Shown here in pieces: positions 34,290 through 45,719 of a DNA stretch of 64,000 nucleotides. Location: contig NC_039517.1 in the NCBI RefSeq assembly GCF_003672135.1, forward strand, positions 11,742,601 to 11,806,600, given 5' to 3'. The notes under the pieces are model-generated. The model saw only the letters and a program-made list of their open reading frames with translations. It was not told the origin of the DNA and searched no databases. The stretch comes from Ooceraea biroi. Taxonomy: Eukaryota; Arthropoda; Insecta; Hymenoptera; Formicidae. Made by a program: the position numbers and the translations under genes. Position 1 is the stretch's first letter. Each line of letters starts with the position of its first letter.

Positions 34290-35088
34290 TGCAATCGCAA
34301 TAATGGAACTGCAAACAACTACAAACGATTTCAAAGAAGACTACGCAAGCGAATTCGCGATATCTCAACAAATGACAAAGTTGGCTATTTTTCATTTAAA
34401 CTAATGTTAATAACTTTTGAACGGTTCAACTACAAACGAAACGCAAAGCACTACAAACGCTTCTAAAGAAAACTACGCAAGTGGATTCGCGATATCTCAA
34501 GAAATGGCAAAGTTGGCCATTTTTTATTTAAACAAATGTTAATAACTTTTGAACGGTTCACCTACAAATGAAACGAAAAGCACTACAAACAACTATAATT
34601 GATTCTAAAGAAGACTGCGCAAACGAATTTGAGATATCTCAACAAATGGCAAAGTTGGCTACTTTTTATTTAAACAATGTTAATAACTGTTGAACGGTTT
34701 AATTACAAACGAAACGCAAAGCACTACAAACAACTACAAACGATTCTAAAGAAGACTGCGCAAGCGGATTCGCGATATCTCAGCAAATGGCAAAGGTGGC
34801 TATTTTTTATTTAAACAAATGTTAATAACTTTTGAACGGTTCAACTACAAACGAAACGAAAAACACTACAAACAACTACAAACGATTCTAAAGAAGACTA
34901 CTTAAACGAATTTGAGATATCTCAATGTAGGGTGCGAGGCATTTAAAAAAATTTTTGTATTTTTTATATCTTTTAATGGATAAAACTACAAACGAAATTA
35001 TTGTTACTACAAACAACTACAAACGAAATGCTATTATTTTCCACAGTAAAAAATTAATTTTTTAAATGTCGGGTGCTAGGTTCACATA
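34290..35088. repeat. Right Foldback arm, 142-bp tandem units
   Basis: Inverse of the left arm with more units; each carries aactacaaacgattctaaag and gagatatctcaa. Degenerate copies extend to about 34080. The outer 150 bp match the left end closely. Confidence 0.9.
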
Positions 35089-35869
35089 ATGTTTCGGCGG
35101 GGGTTTATGTCCCGTCGGATAGGCGAAATAATAGCGATAATTGCGAAAATCGCTGTGGTATGGCGAGCTGGCAAACCACACGATCATGCGAAAATGGCGA
35201 AATAAGCAATAGTGCAATTCAACGAATACGAAAAATCAAAGCGACTTACCGTGGCTCGTGCAGGAGATGATTCTCAACTGTGTCTGCGGCCTCGCTCTCT
35301 TTCGCTTGTTCCACGTAGTTGTAAATGCAGAATAGCAAGCAAGCACATGCAATAGCACTCCAATCAGTCAATCAGGCAAAGCAGGCAGAAGTGCACACTG
35401 TCTTATATTATTATCGTGCGTCTGTTCTTCTCACGGCGCCGTGAATAAGTGTCGCAGCTACGTCTGTAAGCGAGCCGCGAGGTAGTTAATTGTTCTTTCC
35501 CCAAATATTGTCGCCAGTGGATGATCGATGGCAGCACTAATCGGTGAGTTGCGTAAACTAATCAGCTATCAGTTCGCCATCCACCGACGATTTCCAAATT
35601 AAATAGTCGATACAATCGATAAAGGCAGATATATGCGATATCAATGCATTCCCGTGAGTGAGTCGTGAATGTAGAACAAAATACGTACTAAAAATTGATT
35701 TCAATATCCAAAATAACATACAACAATACGCAAACTATCTAATTACTAACGACGATTATTATGTACACGGCGTGAGCGCCAAACACATAGCTTTATCAAG
35801 TCCATAACTTTAAGACAAGTGTTCACTAACCGACGCAACTTGCAAATACATAAACATGTTCCAAGTCAA

Positions 35870-35965
35870 ATATTCAACACTGTAAAAATAATAACCAATA
35901 TAAATATAAACGAGTCAAATATTCAACACTGTAAAGATAACAACCAATATAAATAACTTAAATGA
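35870..35965. repeat. Two direct copies of a segment of about 46 bp
   Basis: gtcaaatattcaacactgta followed by ataaccaatataaat occurs twice in tandem. The larger interval 35089-36056 has no recognised gene; 35100-35480 is GC-richer and could hold a host 5' end, but nothing supports that. Confidence 0.6.
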
Positions 35966-36476
35966 ATAAATGTATTATAAAATGTCAATTATTAAAAGTT
36001 GATATAAATAACTTAAATAAACAAATGTACTAACAAGTAATGATTACACATTTTAATAGAGGAAAGTCCCCGATTATGAAATACCATATCGATTTTGCCG
36101 AATGTAAGGAAATCTATGGGCAGAATTTAAAAATGTAATACGTTATCTTGAAGAGAATTTAATAAGCTTTAGGTTGGTGAAATGAAAAATCTAATTTAAA
36201 TATTATTTTTTCTGAAAATTAAAAAAATTTGAAAAAAGAGCTTTACGCAGGATCGAGAAAGTGTACTCCTAATATAAGATACCTCGAGAAATCGATGTTA
36301 AAAGTGCAAAATACATCAGTATTGCAATTAAAAAAACTTTATTAGATAGTTTTATAAAAATACTGCTGCCACAGCCTTCGCCAAATCTTCACGATTCCAC
36401 TGTCGACGCTTCCTCGTATCTCTAACCTCCATAGTCAGATTCTATAAAAATTAAATGCACAAAAATACATAATATA

Positions 36477-37763
36477 TTAGGTGTACAAATGAATAATCCA
36501 ACCTTTTTTAAGCGGCTAAGGAATTAAGTTTCAAATAATCTAATTTTCCCGCTCTTTTACGGTTATGCAGTGTTGACATATAGTTATTAAAAATTACATA
36601 TAGTATGGCGGAAGACTCAGCATAACCTCAATAATTATTCAGTTCAGTACAGTTAAAAATGGCAGCAGATAAGTTGCATATTCGACACTGCATTCTTTAC
36701 AAATTTCAACAAGGAAAAAATGTTGCAAGAGCATGCGAATCAATTTGTTCCTTTCTTGGCGACGGTGTTGTATCGTATGATGTGTGTGCATTTTGGTTTA
36801 GACGGTTTAAAAGCGGCGATTTCAGTCTAAGTGACAAAGAACGTTCTGGAGATCCTCGGAAGTGCAGCAACGATGATTTGGAGCAACTGCTCGCTGAGAA
36901 TTCAGCACAAACACAAAAAGAGCTTGCAGAGCAGTTAGGAGTAACGCAACAAACTATTTCCAACCGCCTATACAAGATTGGAAAGATTCAGAAAGAAGGA
37001 AAATGGGTTCCGCATGAACTCACTGAAGCCAACAAAAATCAACGACTGACAGTGTGTTTTTCTCTTCTCAATAATAAGCGTAGAAAATCTTTCTTGTGAA
37101 AAATTGTTACGGGCGATGAGAAGTGGATACTCTATGACAATCCGAAACGCAGAAAGTCATGGGTAAATCCCGGCGAACCATCAACATCGGTCGCAAAGCC
37201 AAACCACTTCGGAAAGAAGATTCTGCTCTGCATTTGGTGGGACATCAAGGGCGTGCTTTATTATGAGCTATTAAAACCGAATGAAACAATTATTGCGGAC
37301 CACTACCAAGACCAATTAATCCGTTTGAGTCAAGAATTAGAACAAAAACGCCCGTATACTGGCAAAGGAGAACGTCCTGTGAAATTGTTGCATAATAACG
37401 CTAGGCCACACATTGCTTCTACGACAAAGGACATCATAATAAGTCTTGGCTGGGACGTCTTGCAGCACCCGGCGTATTCACCAGACATCGCTCCTACCGA
37501 TTACCACTTGTTCCGGTCGATGCAACATGCCTTGTCGGATACGCACTTCAAATCAGTGGATGAGATCCGAAAATAGCTTGACAACTTTATCATGTCCAAA
37601 GACACAACATTTTTCCGAGATGGAATTCATCAGCTGTCTAAAAAATGGCTTAAAGTTATAGAAAACAACGGCAAATACTTTGATTGACAAATTTGTTTTA
37701 CTATCTTTTAAAATAAATCATTAATTTAGTTAAAAAATTTGGATTATTCATTTGCACACCTAA
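36477..37763 (+). mobile_element. mariner transposon, 1287 bp
   Basis: TIR ttaggtgtacaaatgaataa at the left and its complement (ttattcatttgcacacctaa, with one mismatch) at the right, with TA at 36475-36476 and 37764-37765. The size is canonical for mariner. Confidence 0.93.
36659..37687 (+). pseudogene. mariner DD34D transposase, two nonsense codons and lost Asp
   Basis: The full-length frame starts MAADKLHIRHCILYKFQQGK. It has the bipartite helix-turn-helix (TQKELAEQLGVTQQTISNRL), the mariner WVPHELTE motif and VTGDEKWI (first Asp). Two in-frame stops interrupt it: TGA at 37097-37099 and TAG at 37574-37576. The second catalytic site reads HNNARPH where mariners have HDNARPH, so the Asp is Asn. 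The third, PTDYHLF, is intact. No frameshift is seen. Dead, but length-complete and recently decayed. Confidence 0.92.
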
Positions 37764-38479
37764 TAAATTCGTATTAACTTTTCTTTAACCTTAAGTAGTA
37801 TTTTCTTTCTTTTTATTACACTACATAATCTTCATATTCGAGCAATAATTATCTTATATTAAGAGTACCCTGAATATCTCATTATACGAGCCACACGCCT
37901 AGCGGTTCCGCGATCATGAAATCTAATCTCTACAATTAAGCAATTCAACAAATTGAGTATTTTCCTGTTACCACGATTCTACTCTATCATTGCATACTGA
38001 ATTTATTGCCAACCATTTCTTTATTATATAATAAACAAGGTTTAAAGACTTACCTCAAGTTCCTTTGACATGTTCACAATTTCACAAACCTTTTCTTGCA
38101 AAGGCTAAACGCAATAACGAACAATGAATTTTTCATTAAATACATTTTACACCAAGAGTAATAAGTTCATGGTGGAACTAACAGATGGTGCTCACTAGTT
38201 TAGCAGAAACCCTATTATCTCATATTAGGAGCATATCTCATAATAGGGGATTCTCCTCTAAATATAAAATGTCAGTTATTAAAATTTAATATAAAAACCG
38301 TGAGATGTATAAACCTGAAATTGCAAAAAGAGTTCCTACTTATAAGTTACGCTGTTACAACGGATCTAAATTTCAACACATGTCAAATAATAAAATTTTT
38401 CACTGGATACACAAGAGCTGTTCAGTACACCAGAACTGTTAGAGACGGACTGGCAAACATCAAGTCAACAACATGAGCT

Positions 38480-40652
38480 TCAAACCGACACAATAACTCT
38501 GTCATATACCGGGTTAAGGTTATCCGTGTCACTTTGTAAATTCAGCGTGTTTTCCTTTGTCTTAATACAAAACATCTCCGCAATCTCTCTCTTTTTAACA
38601 TGCTTTTCATAATGCAAAATCCGCGGAGAAGACCAATCAAATTCATGATTAAGTTCACTACGATGTCGGCTCACAACCGATTGATCATTAAACTCTTTTT
38701 TAATGTTTCTCTGATGCTCTTTCAATCTTGTCTCTAAATGACGCTTAGTCTGATCAATATATGATGCGTTACAATCTTTGCAATTTATACAAGAAACAAC
38801 CTCTGTCCTTTTATTATGAGAAACCACGTCTTTGCCTCTTTTAATAAGGACATCAAGCTTTTTTGGTATCGTATACAGAGTCCTAAGTCCATACTTCCTA
38901 AGAGACGCATCAATCTTCTCGCTAACACCTTTAATATAAGGTAGAGGTATACATTTTTTAATATCAAAGGTTGCTTTAGGTGCTTTGCCAACAATAGAAA
39001 AACCATCGACGTAGTCAAACGACCTCAATCTCAAATTCACAAACTTATTGATAGTGCACATGGGAAAGCCATTGTTTATTAGCGTTTTGCGCACAATATT
39101 TAAATTGGTTTTATGAAACCTCTCATTCGATAAAAGGATCGCACGATCAACTAAATTTGTGATGCAATTAATTTTGTATTTAAACGGATGGCTCGAAAAG
39201 TAATTCAAATAGCGGCCAGATTCGGTAGGTTTACGGAACCAGTTCGTAATTAACGATGTACCATCCCTGATAACAGACACATCTAAAAAAATTAATAGCA
39301 CCATTCGACTCAAGTTCATGTGTAAACTGCAATCTGGGATGGTAACTATTGAACACCAAAAAAGTGTGATCAATTTGAGATTTCGGCAAAATCACAAAGA
39401 CATCATCCACGTATCTATAAAACGTTGTAACCTGAAAATCTAGTCTCTGTAAACAATCAGTCTCCAGATCCTCCCAAACTAAATCCGCCAAGATCGGAGA
39501 TAATGGGGAACCCATTGGACTGCCAAAGATCTGTTCATAAAAACAACCGTCAAATGAGAAGCACGTAGAAGTCAGTACAAAATCAACTGCATGTAAAAAT
39601 TGTGGCAACGTGAATTTAGTACCCGCAGAAATCGCAGTCCATCTTTTCTTGATCGACTTCAGTGCTAATTCCTTTGGTATGTTAGTGAAGAGTGATGTGG
39701 CATCAAGTGATACAAGCATCTCATCACTCTTAATTGTTGTGTCTCTAATGACCCGAACAAATTACCAACTGTCTTTAACATGCGAACACGGCTTTTCAAT
39801 TGTCTGCTGAAAAACATCATGTAACCATCTGGCTACGTCATAAAACGAACTATCAACAGCAAATACAATGATACGTAAAGGGGCACCCGTCTTGTGTATC
39901 TTTGGCAGACCATAACACCTCGAAAGGTTCCCATTGGTACAGTTTAAGTGTCTATATGTAGCTTCATCAATGATGCCTCCCTCACGCCAGCTCTTAATTA
40001 ATTGATTGGTTTTTGAAGTTAGCTTCTTAATAGGATCTTTATCAAGTCTACAATAAGTGGATTCATCGCTAAGTAATTTCGACATTTTTCTATTGTAATC
40101 CACTCTATCCATAAACACTGATACATGACCTTTGTCTGCTCTAGTGACAAAGACATCCTCATTATTACGTAAAAATCTCCTGTTTCTAACAAATTCAGAT
40201 AATATGTGTTTATTTATGAAACTAACATGTTTGTCATGACTAAGAAACAAACGTAGTGAGTCAGCAATCAGATCTCTCAGTTCAGTAATCGCATTCACAT
40301 GACTTTTATGACAATTGGATTCAAAAGTTTTTAACATTTCAAGTACTACACATGTACGGTCAGTTCGGTCCATTCTATCCATTGGAATCCCAAACTTGTC
40401 ACACAAACTCAAAAAATTAACAACATAACCCGGTATATCCCTCTTACTCAAGTTGACCATCCATTTGGTTCTATCACAATTAAAAAAAGTATTAACATAC
40501 GAGTTCCGTTCATGTATCAAACCGTTAAGCTTATTAATCAATTTTTGCTTCACTGAGAAGTTGTGATTGCTAATTCTGAACCTGTTAGAAACAAAAAACC
40601 TCTCTACCACATCTTCCGTGGTCCTTGACGTTATCCTTGATGTAAATACCAT
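38480..40652 (-). pseudogene. Penelope-like RT with GIY-YIG endonuclease, near full length
   Basis: On the minus strand, 40652-39762 holds the N-terminal region (VFVTRADKGHVSVFMDR, LSRCYGLPKIHKTGAPLR). After one in-frame TAA the same frame continues with RT motif A (LVSLDATSLFTNIP), GSPMGSPLSPILADL and the catalytic FYRYVDDVFVI. A frameshift near 39300 leads to WFRKPTESGRYLN and the GIY-YIG domain (CINCKDCNASYIDQTKRHL). There the usual Gly of YIGQT is Asp. PLEs are telomerase-related retroelements. One stop, one frameshift and the GIY change make it inactive. Confidence 0.88.
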
Positions 40653-40771
40653 TTGGCCAAATTGTCGACAATAAATTTATTCAAGTTGTTTATCCATTAC
40701 TGGCGACTATAAGTTTTTACTACTTATTAATAGTATTATTAATTTCACAATATTAACTATTAAGCGCCCTT

Positions 40772-40924
40772 GTGAAGTTAGCCCCCCCATTATTTAAAAA
40801 CTTAATTTTTCTTGGAGTTCTACATAGATTGACAATAGTTCTAGAGTTCTTGATACTTTTAAGAAATAGTTCCGGCCATTACAGGCAGGAAATCAGCTTC
40901 AAAAATATGGGGGGCTAACTTCAC
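40772..40924. repeat. 153-bp MITE-like inverted repeat
   Basis: gtgaagttagcccccc at the left and ggggggctaacttcac at the right form a 16-bp perfect TIR. The interior shares tagttctagagttcttgat with 40995-41015 just outside, so the region also contains a degenerate direct repeat. Confidence 0.7.
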
Positions 40925-41100
40925 GCAGCCCCCCACTTTCGAAAAAACCCATTTTTTATTGGAGTTCTAGATAGATTTCATATAGTTCTAGAGTTCTTGA
41001 TAAATTTTTAAAATAGTTCCGCTCGAAAAAGTAAAAAAACTGGCAGTTGAATATGCAACAAATGGTACCAATAAATAGCCATAACTCAAGAAGTACCAAT

Positions 41101-41480
41101 TTAATACACTTTTTTCATTACGATTTTTGGTAGCACTCCGCGGGGGCTATTCAGAACTCTCAACAGAACTCCGAGAACTGTCCAAAAACGTTTTTCGTAT
41201 CTTATACCTACGAAATCGACACCTCTTATCGTCCATAACTTTTCTGCATCACTTTTACAGAGTTTTGTCATAAAAATTTTCGATAGATCTCTGCGGGGGC
41301 TATTCAGAACTCTCAACAGAACTCCAAGAACTGTCCAAAAACTTTTTTCGTATCTTATACCTACGAAATCGACACCTCTTATCGTCCATAACTTTTTCTG
41401 CATCACTTTTACAGAGTTTTGTCATAAGGATTTTCGATAGATCTCCGCGGGGGCTATTCAGAACTCTTAACAGAACCCCG
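41101..41480. repeat. 153-bp tandem repeat, about 2.5 units
   Basis: gcgggggctattcagaactc recurs at about 41137, 41291 and 41444. Each unit includes cgacacctcttatcgtccat. The period of 153 is a multiple of 3, which yields a repeated minus-strand open frame that I do not consider a gene. It is followed by a GA-rich simple repeat (41500-41575). Confidence 0.85.
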
Positions 41481-41651
41481 AACATTTTAAGGATTAATAT
41501 GATGAGAGAGTGAGAAGGTGAGCGAGTGAAAGGGCGAGAGGGCGAGAGGGCGAGAGAGAGAGAGACAGAGCAGATTTGAGATATAAAATATAAAAAATTT
41601 ACAAAAAGCAATGAGATCCCATTAAAAAGACCTTACAACGGTAAAAGAAGT

Positions 41652-41851
41652 ACGCCAAGTACATAAAAAATCCCACCTTGTACGCAACAAAAGTTTAAAA
41701 AACTAGTTATATAAATCAAAACTAAATATGAAATCAATAATTAATTAGCCAAGTACCTCGAAGCAATTCAGTTTGAGTATTTTATCTAAATATTTCCCAT
41801 GCATACTCTCTTATCACACGACATTGAAGTACTTGGCGTGCCCGGGTCGCA
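41652..41851. repeat. Dispersed short element, copy 3 (best preserved)
   Basis: Starts acgccaagtacataaaaaat and ends gtacttggcgtgcccgggtc / gca. Short TIR acgccaagtac/gtacttggcgt. Related to copies at 9.4 and 14.9 kb. Confidence 0.65.
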
Positions 41852-42092
41852 GTAAACGTATCTTCTTGTAAATATCTTATAAATTTGTACAGCATCTGGA
41901 TTTGTATTGTATCTTGATTTTTAATAACTCACAAATCTTTTTAGTTGGAAATATTAAAATAAACACACAGTTTTATAGACTAGCAAAGTGATTATAAATA
42001 TCTCTTTTCATTACTTAATCAATACATATAATTTACATGTAAAGTACAAATTTTAGGTAGGAGTTACAGTATGTTTTAATGCGAGTCGGGCA

Positions 42093-42207
42093 ACAAACAA
42101 AAGATTCGAAACAAGTGATATTCAGTTCCCGCACGCTGCCACACCACGACGACGTGTGGAGGCAGCGTGCGGGAACTGATATCACTTGTTTCGAATCTCT
42201 TGTTTGT
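42093..42207. repeat. Near-perfect hairpin, arms about 48 bp
   Basis: acaaacaaaagattcgaaac at the left pairs with gtttcgaatctcttgtttgt at the right. Pairing continues through agttcccgcacgctgcc, with a loop of about 17 bp. A second inverted pair follows (ccagcgagagaacgttatc at about 42218 with gataacgttctctcactgg at about 42378). Position and form suit a terminal or subterminal part of the MULE copy downstream, or a MITE. Confidence 0.7.
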
Positions 42208-42549
42208 ATACTGTGTCCAGCGAGAGAACGTTATCGGAGTAGACGAACACGCGTCCGTTCCGCGCAGATCTCCTCCCTAGAGACCCCCCACTACGCCGCG
42301 ATACAAGCGCGTTACTGCTATTATACACGCCACCACTACGCCACGCTATCTCCACTTCGCCCGCCTATGCGCAGACGGATAACGTTCTCTCACTGGACGC
42401 AGTAGTGCAGAATAGTCGCTCCGTGCATTTCGATGCTTGCGCTTCCAGTATTAAGAGCTCTAAAATCATTCTCAAATTCAATCGGGTTTTAATTTACTAT
42501 ACGAGCTTAACTTTGTATTTAAGTTTAGTAATTAGTAATATACATCACA

Positions 42550-44599
42550 ATGTACGACGCAGACGCGCTCTTAAGTTTGTTAATTTCTAAAGAATATCGA
42601 ACAATAGATGATAATGGAAAATATATAGTCCGTCGCATGAAATCTATAAAAAAATTTCGGAAAAGATGCTTGAATGCAACAGCAAAATATCTCCAAAACA
42701 TATATACTAAATCCTTCGAATCGATCGCAGAAAAATGTATACAGCTGTTTTAAATGCGTTTGATGTTAATAACCAGTCACATAATTGCACGGATACGTCG
42801 AACTATTCCCTTACTGAGAAGACCGTAACAGACGCGCCTAAAAATATTGAAAAATCTTTTCGATTGATACTTTCGGGTGATAAGTGAAATAAAATAAAAG
42901 AAAAAACAGGTAATTATGGTAATCGAAAGTATACAGTTCTTAAACCTGGAAAATGGAGCGATTTATTTGCGGAAAAAATTTACCAACAGACAAAACTTGA
43001 GTGTGCAATATCTTTTAAATGTGCAAAACTGTATACGAGTAGTAATGCTAAACATTATGCTGTATTTAACGGAAAGTGCAATGAATTCAGCGCAACCATA
43101 TACGGATTCTTGTACAAAAAGCCGAAAAAATGTAATGACGCGATATTTGAATGTAAAGTCACGAATTTTCAGCCAAATTTTGAATATTCAAAAAAACAAC
43201 AAGTAAAAGGTTATCTCCGGGAAAAAATTGCCACCGAATTAGTAGATGGGCGAAAATGTGCTTCTGAATGGAGGCGCGAAGAAGCGATTTGTTTAATGGA
43301 AATTGGGGATTCGATTCCGCCTATAATTTACAATTCTGCCGTTTTAAGAAAGGCTAAACAACAATTGCTAAATACATGTCTTGAAATACAAACTACGGAT
43401 CCTATAAAGAACTTACACAATGCAAAACATTCAACTCTTCGAGGCACCATCCGTACCATTGGCTGTGATCCATTTTATTGTTTATATTGGAGCGAAGAAC
43501 AACGCGTATTATATAAAAATGTCTGCAAAGATAAAGATTGTTTTCTTGCAATCGATGCAACTGGAGGGATAGCTAATAAACTATTACTTCCAAATGGAAA
43601 GAAATCGCCATATTTATTCCTTTACTAATGCATGTGCATCACAAGCAAAGGTAGTTTTCCCGCGTTTCAAATGGTTTCCACACAACACATGCATCACAAA
43701 TTTTATTTTTTTTACTTGAGATATTAAGAAGCCGCGCGCCGATACCGTCACTTGTAGTAAGCGATTTCGGAAAAGCAATTTTATTGGCTGTTGCCCGAAT
43801 TTTTGGCAATTGCCGAGATTTGCAAAACTATTTGGAAATTTGCTACAACATAATGTTTTCCAACCGTACATCGACATTACCCGACTGTTTTATCCGATTA
43901 GACGTCAGTCACATTGTTGCAATGGTAGCTCACTGGTCATGTTTGAAAAGAAAAACATCAAAGATACGTCAGTTCTTTTTAATATGTATTTGCATTGTCT
44001 ATCAGTCCGATAATCTAGCTGAAATCGAGAAATTGTTGAGGTCAGTGTTAGTAGTTGCGTTAAGCGAGGAGATTGGTGAAAACGAAAATGGTAGGCTACT
44101 AGATTCTGAAGTTCACCTCCGATTCGCGAATAATCATATCAAAGGTATAACAATTGACGACAATACACCAGGTAATAATTGCTTCTTGCACGATGTTGAT
44201 TATAACGAAATGTCAGTAAGCTGGACAGAATGGGCAACAATTATTTACAACCAAGCGGAAGAAATTGCATCACAGTCGATAAATGGGACAACTGTGAATG
44301 CTTTTTATGACAAAGAAGCGGCACGAACAATTAGATTACTGATGGGTTTCTTACCTCTTTGGACCGGTATAATGAGACGATATTTTAAGATTGGAGATAA
44401 AACAGCCACATCTTCTTCCATAGAAGCTGAATTTTCAACATTAAAATCTAAAGTTTTTAAAGGTCAGTTACCAATTCGCATAGACAAATTTATTTTACAA
44501 CATGTACAGTACATTGAAGGTAAGCTCCTTCTAACAAATGCTGGAGATCATGCTATGGATAAAGAAACGGATACACTTCCGAAAAGCCCATACCTCTGA
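42550..44599 (+). pseudogene. MULE (FB-NOF-like) transposase, copy B, frameshifted
   Basis: Pieces: 42550-42753 (N-terminus), about 42800-43110, 43110-43628 and 43784-44599. Landmarks in order: WRREEAICLMEIGDS, the first catalytic Asp in LAIDATGGIA, the second in VVSDFGKAIL (about 43762), WTEWATIIYNQAEEIA, and SSSIEAEFSTLKSK with the probable catalytic Glu. IRIDKFILQH is at the end. Copy A at 25.4-27.4 kb has the same landmarks but differs substantially in sequence, so these are separate lineages. The 3' end of the frame is interrupted by the MITE at 44576; the final few codons are MITE sequence. Confidence 0.78.
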
Positions 44600-45403
44600 T
44601 TGTTCTGTAATTTTGTATACTATTGTATTTTGACGCGCTGATTACCAATATGACAATGAAAATTGGCGCGAAGGTCATCTTCAAGGTCAAAATGAAGGAA
44701 AACTTTTTTGTATATTTCTTTTATTATCTTCGTAAATATTCATTTTAGTGGAAAAAGTTTCACATAAAAGTTGTTCTTCTCTTCAAAACGAAACTTTTAT
44801 GCTCTATACACAATTACTGTAAAAGCAGTCCTTCACGAGAAAAACGCTTCTTTGGCAGTTGCAGACTATTTTTGAGAATTTATGAATTGAGTTAGATTAT
44901 ATGGTAATTATGCATTTTAGGAGAGTCAGCTCCGATGACCTTGACATATATTATACAGGTGACCCTTCTGAGTAACCTTCAAAAGGTTTCTATACATAGG
45001 GGGCGGTGTGGGATGGTATTGGCATCGTTTTTAGCCCACTTCGCGGGAGGGCGGAGAGGCAAGGGCTTCGCCCCCCCCCCCGCCGGAGCCAGTGTAACAA
45101 ATTTCACACAGATTTTGATCACTTGGTACACGGCACGGATCCCGGCGGGGGGAGGGGCGAAGCCCCTCCCTCCCCGCCCTCCCGCGAAGCGGGCTGAAAA
45201 CCGAGCGTATATGTCTGGGGCTCCAATTTCAGAAAATATAACCGGTAATTATACACATTGGATACCGCAAAAATAGTTTTCCTTCATTTTGACCCTGAAG
45301 ATGACCTTGTCGCCAATTGTCATTATCATATTCGTAATCAGGGCGTCAAAATACAATAGTATACAAAATTACAGAACAATCGGAGGTATGGGCTTTTCGG
45401 AAG
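44576..45403. mobile_element. 828-bp MITE with TACA duplication between MULE and USP domains
   Basis: Starts cttccgaaaagcccatacct and ends with the complement, flanked by taca at 44572-44575 and 45404-45407. The TIR arms extend about 125 bp each. The interior contains the GC-rich hairpin and gaccttgacatatattata, both also present in the MITE at 20.4-21.3 kb. Confidence 0.88.
45010..45245. repeat. GC-rich hairpin (cgcgggagggc family), copy 2
   Basis: cttcgcgggagggcggagag and its inverted partner ccctcccgcgaagcgggctg flank a centre with acacggcacggatcccggcg. Clearly related to 20880-21130. Confidence 0.85.
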
Positions 45404-45719
45404 TACAGCCTAAGAAACTGTTGTTATTCAAACAGATTTAAATAAAATAACGAATGAATGTCCAAATCAGAAAACGGCCCTTTCTGATGAGGCTGATGAG
45501 GTACTCAGAAATACGCTTGACACGAGTTGTGATAACCATGACGTATACCCAGAAGCGTACAGTTAGTCCACGGTATCACTTGAGATTACGCCACAGCCAT
45601 CAGAGTTTAGAGATTTTAACGAACAGACATCATCGCCTTCTTTAAAAATATCACCTAAACCTATCGCATCACCTAGTACAAATAGCAATCAAGAAGTTAG
45701 CGTAAGTGTTTTTAACGAA

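Larger units (their letters stand above)
22481..35088 (-). mobile_element. Foldback (FB-NOF type) MULE transposon with nested gypsy
   Basis: Left terminus atgtgaacctagcacccgac at 22481 is mirrored by the right terminus ending aggttcacat at 35088. Long inverted arms (22481-about 23040 and about 34290-35088) consist of 142-bp tandem units. Between them, on the minus strand, lie a MULE transposase and a USP-like peptidase. Long TIRs made of direct repeats plus a MULE transposase is the architecture of Drosophila FB-NOF. I could not find a clean flanking duplication. A 6.1-kb gypsy element (27506-33615) is inserted upstream of the transposase. Confidence 0.8.
36057..38260. mobile_element. Decayed inverted-repeat element containing the mariner
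   Basis: tagaggaaagtccccgatta at 36057 is roughly mirrored by the end at 38260 (reverse complement tagaggagaatcccctatta). Flanks are compatible with TA. The mariner is nested inside. Beyond these ends little is conserved, so confidence is limited. Confidence 0.4.

Noticed and set aside
41101..41611. Minus-strand repeated open frames at 41.1-41.6 kb
   Set aside because: The 153-bp period is a multiple of 3, and the repeat explains the openness.
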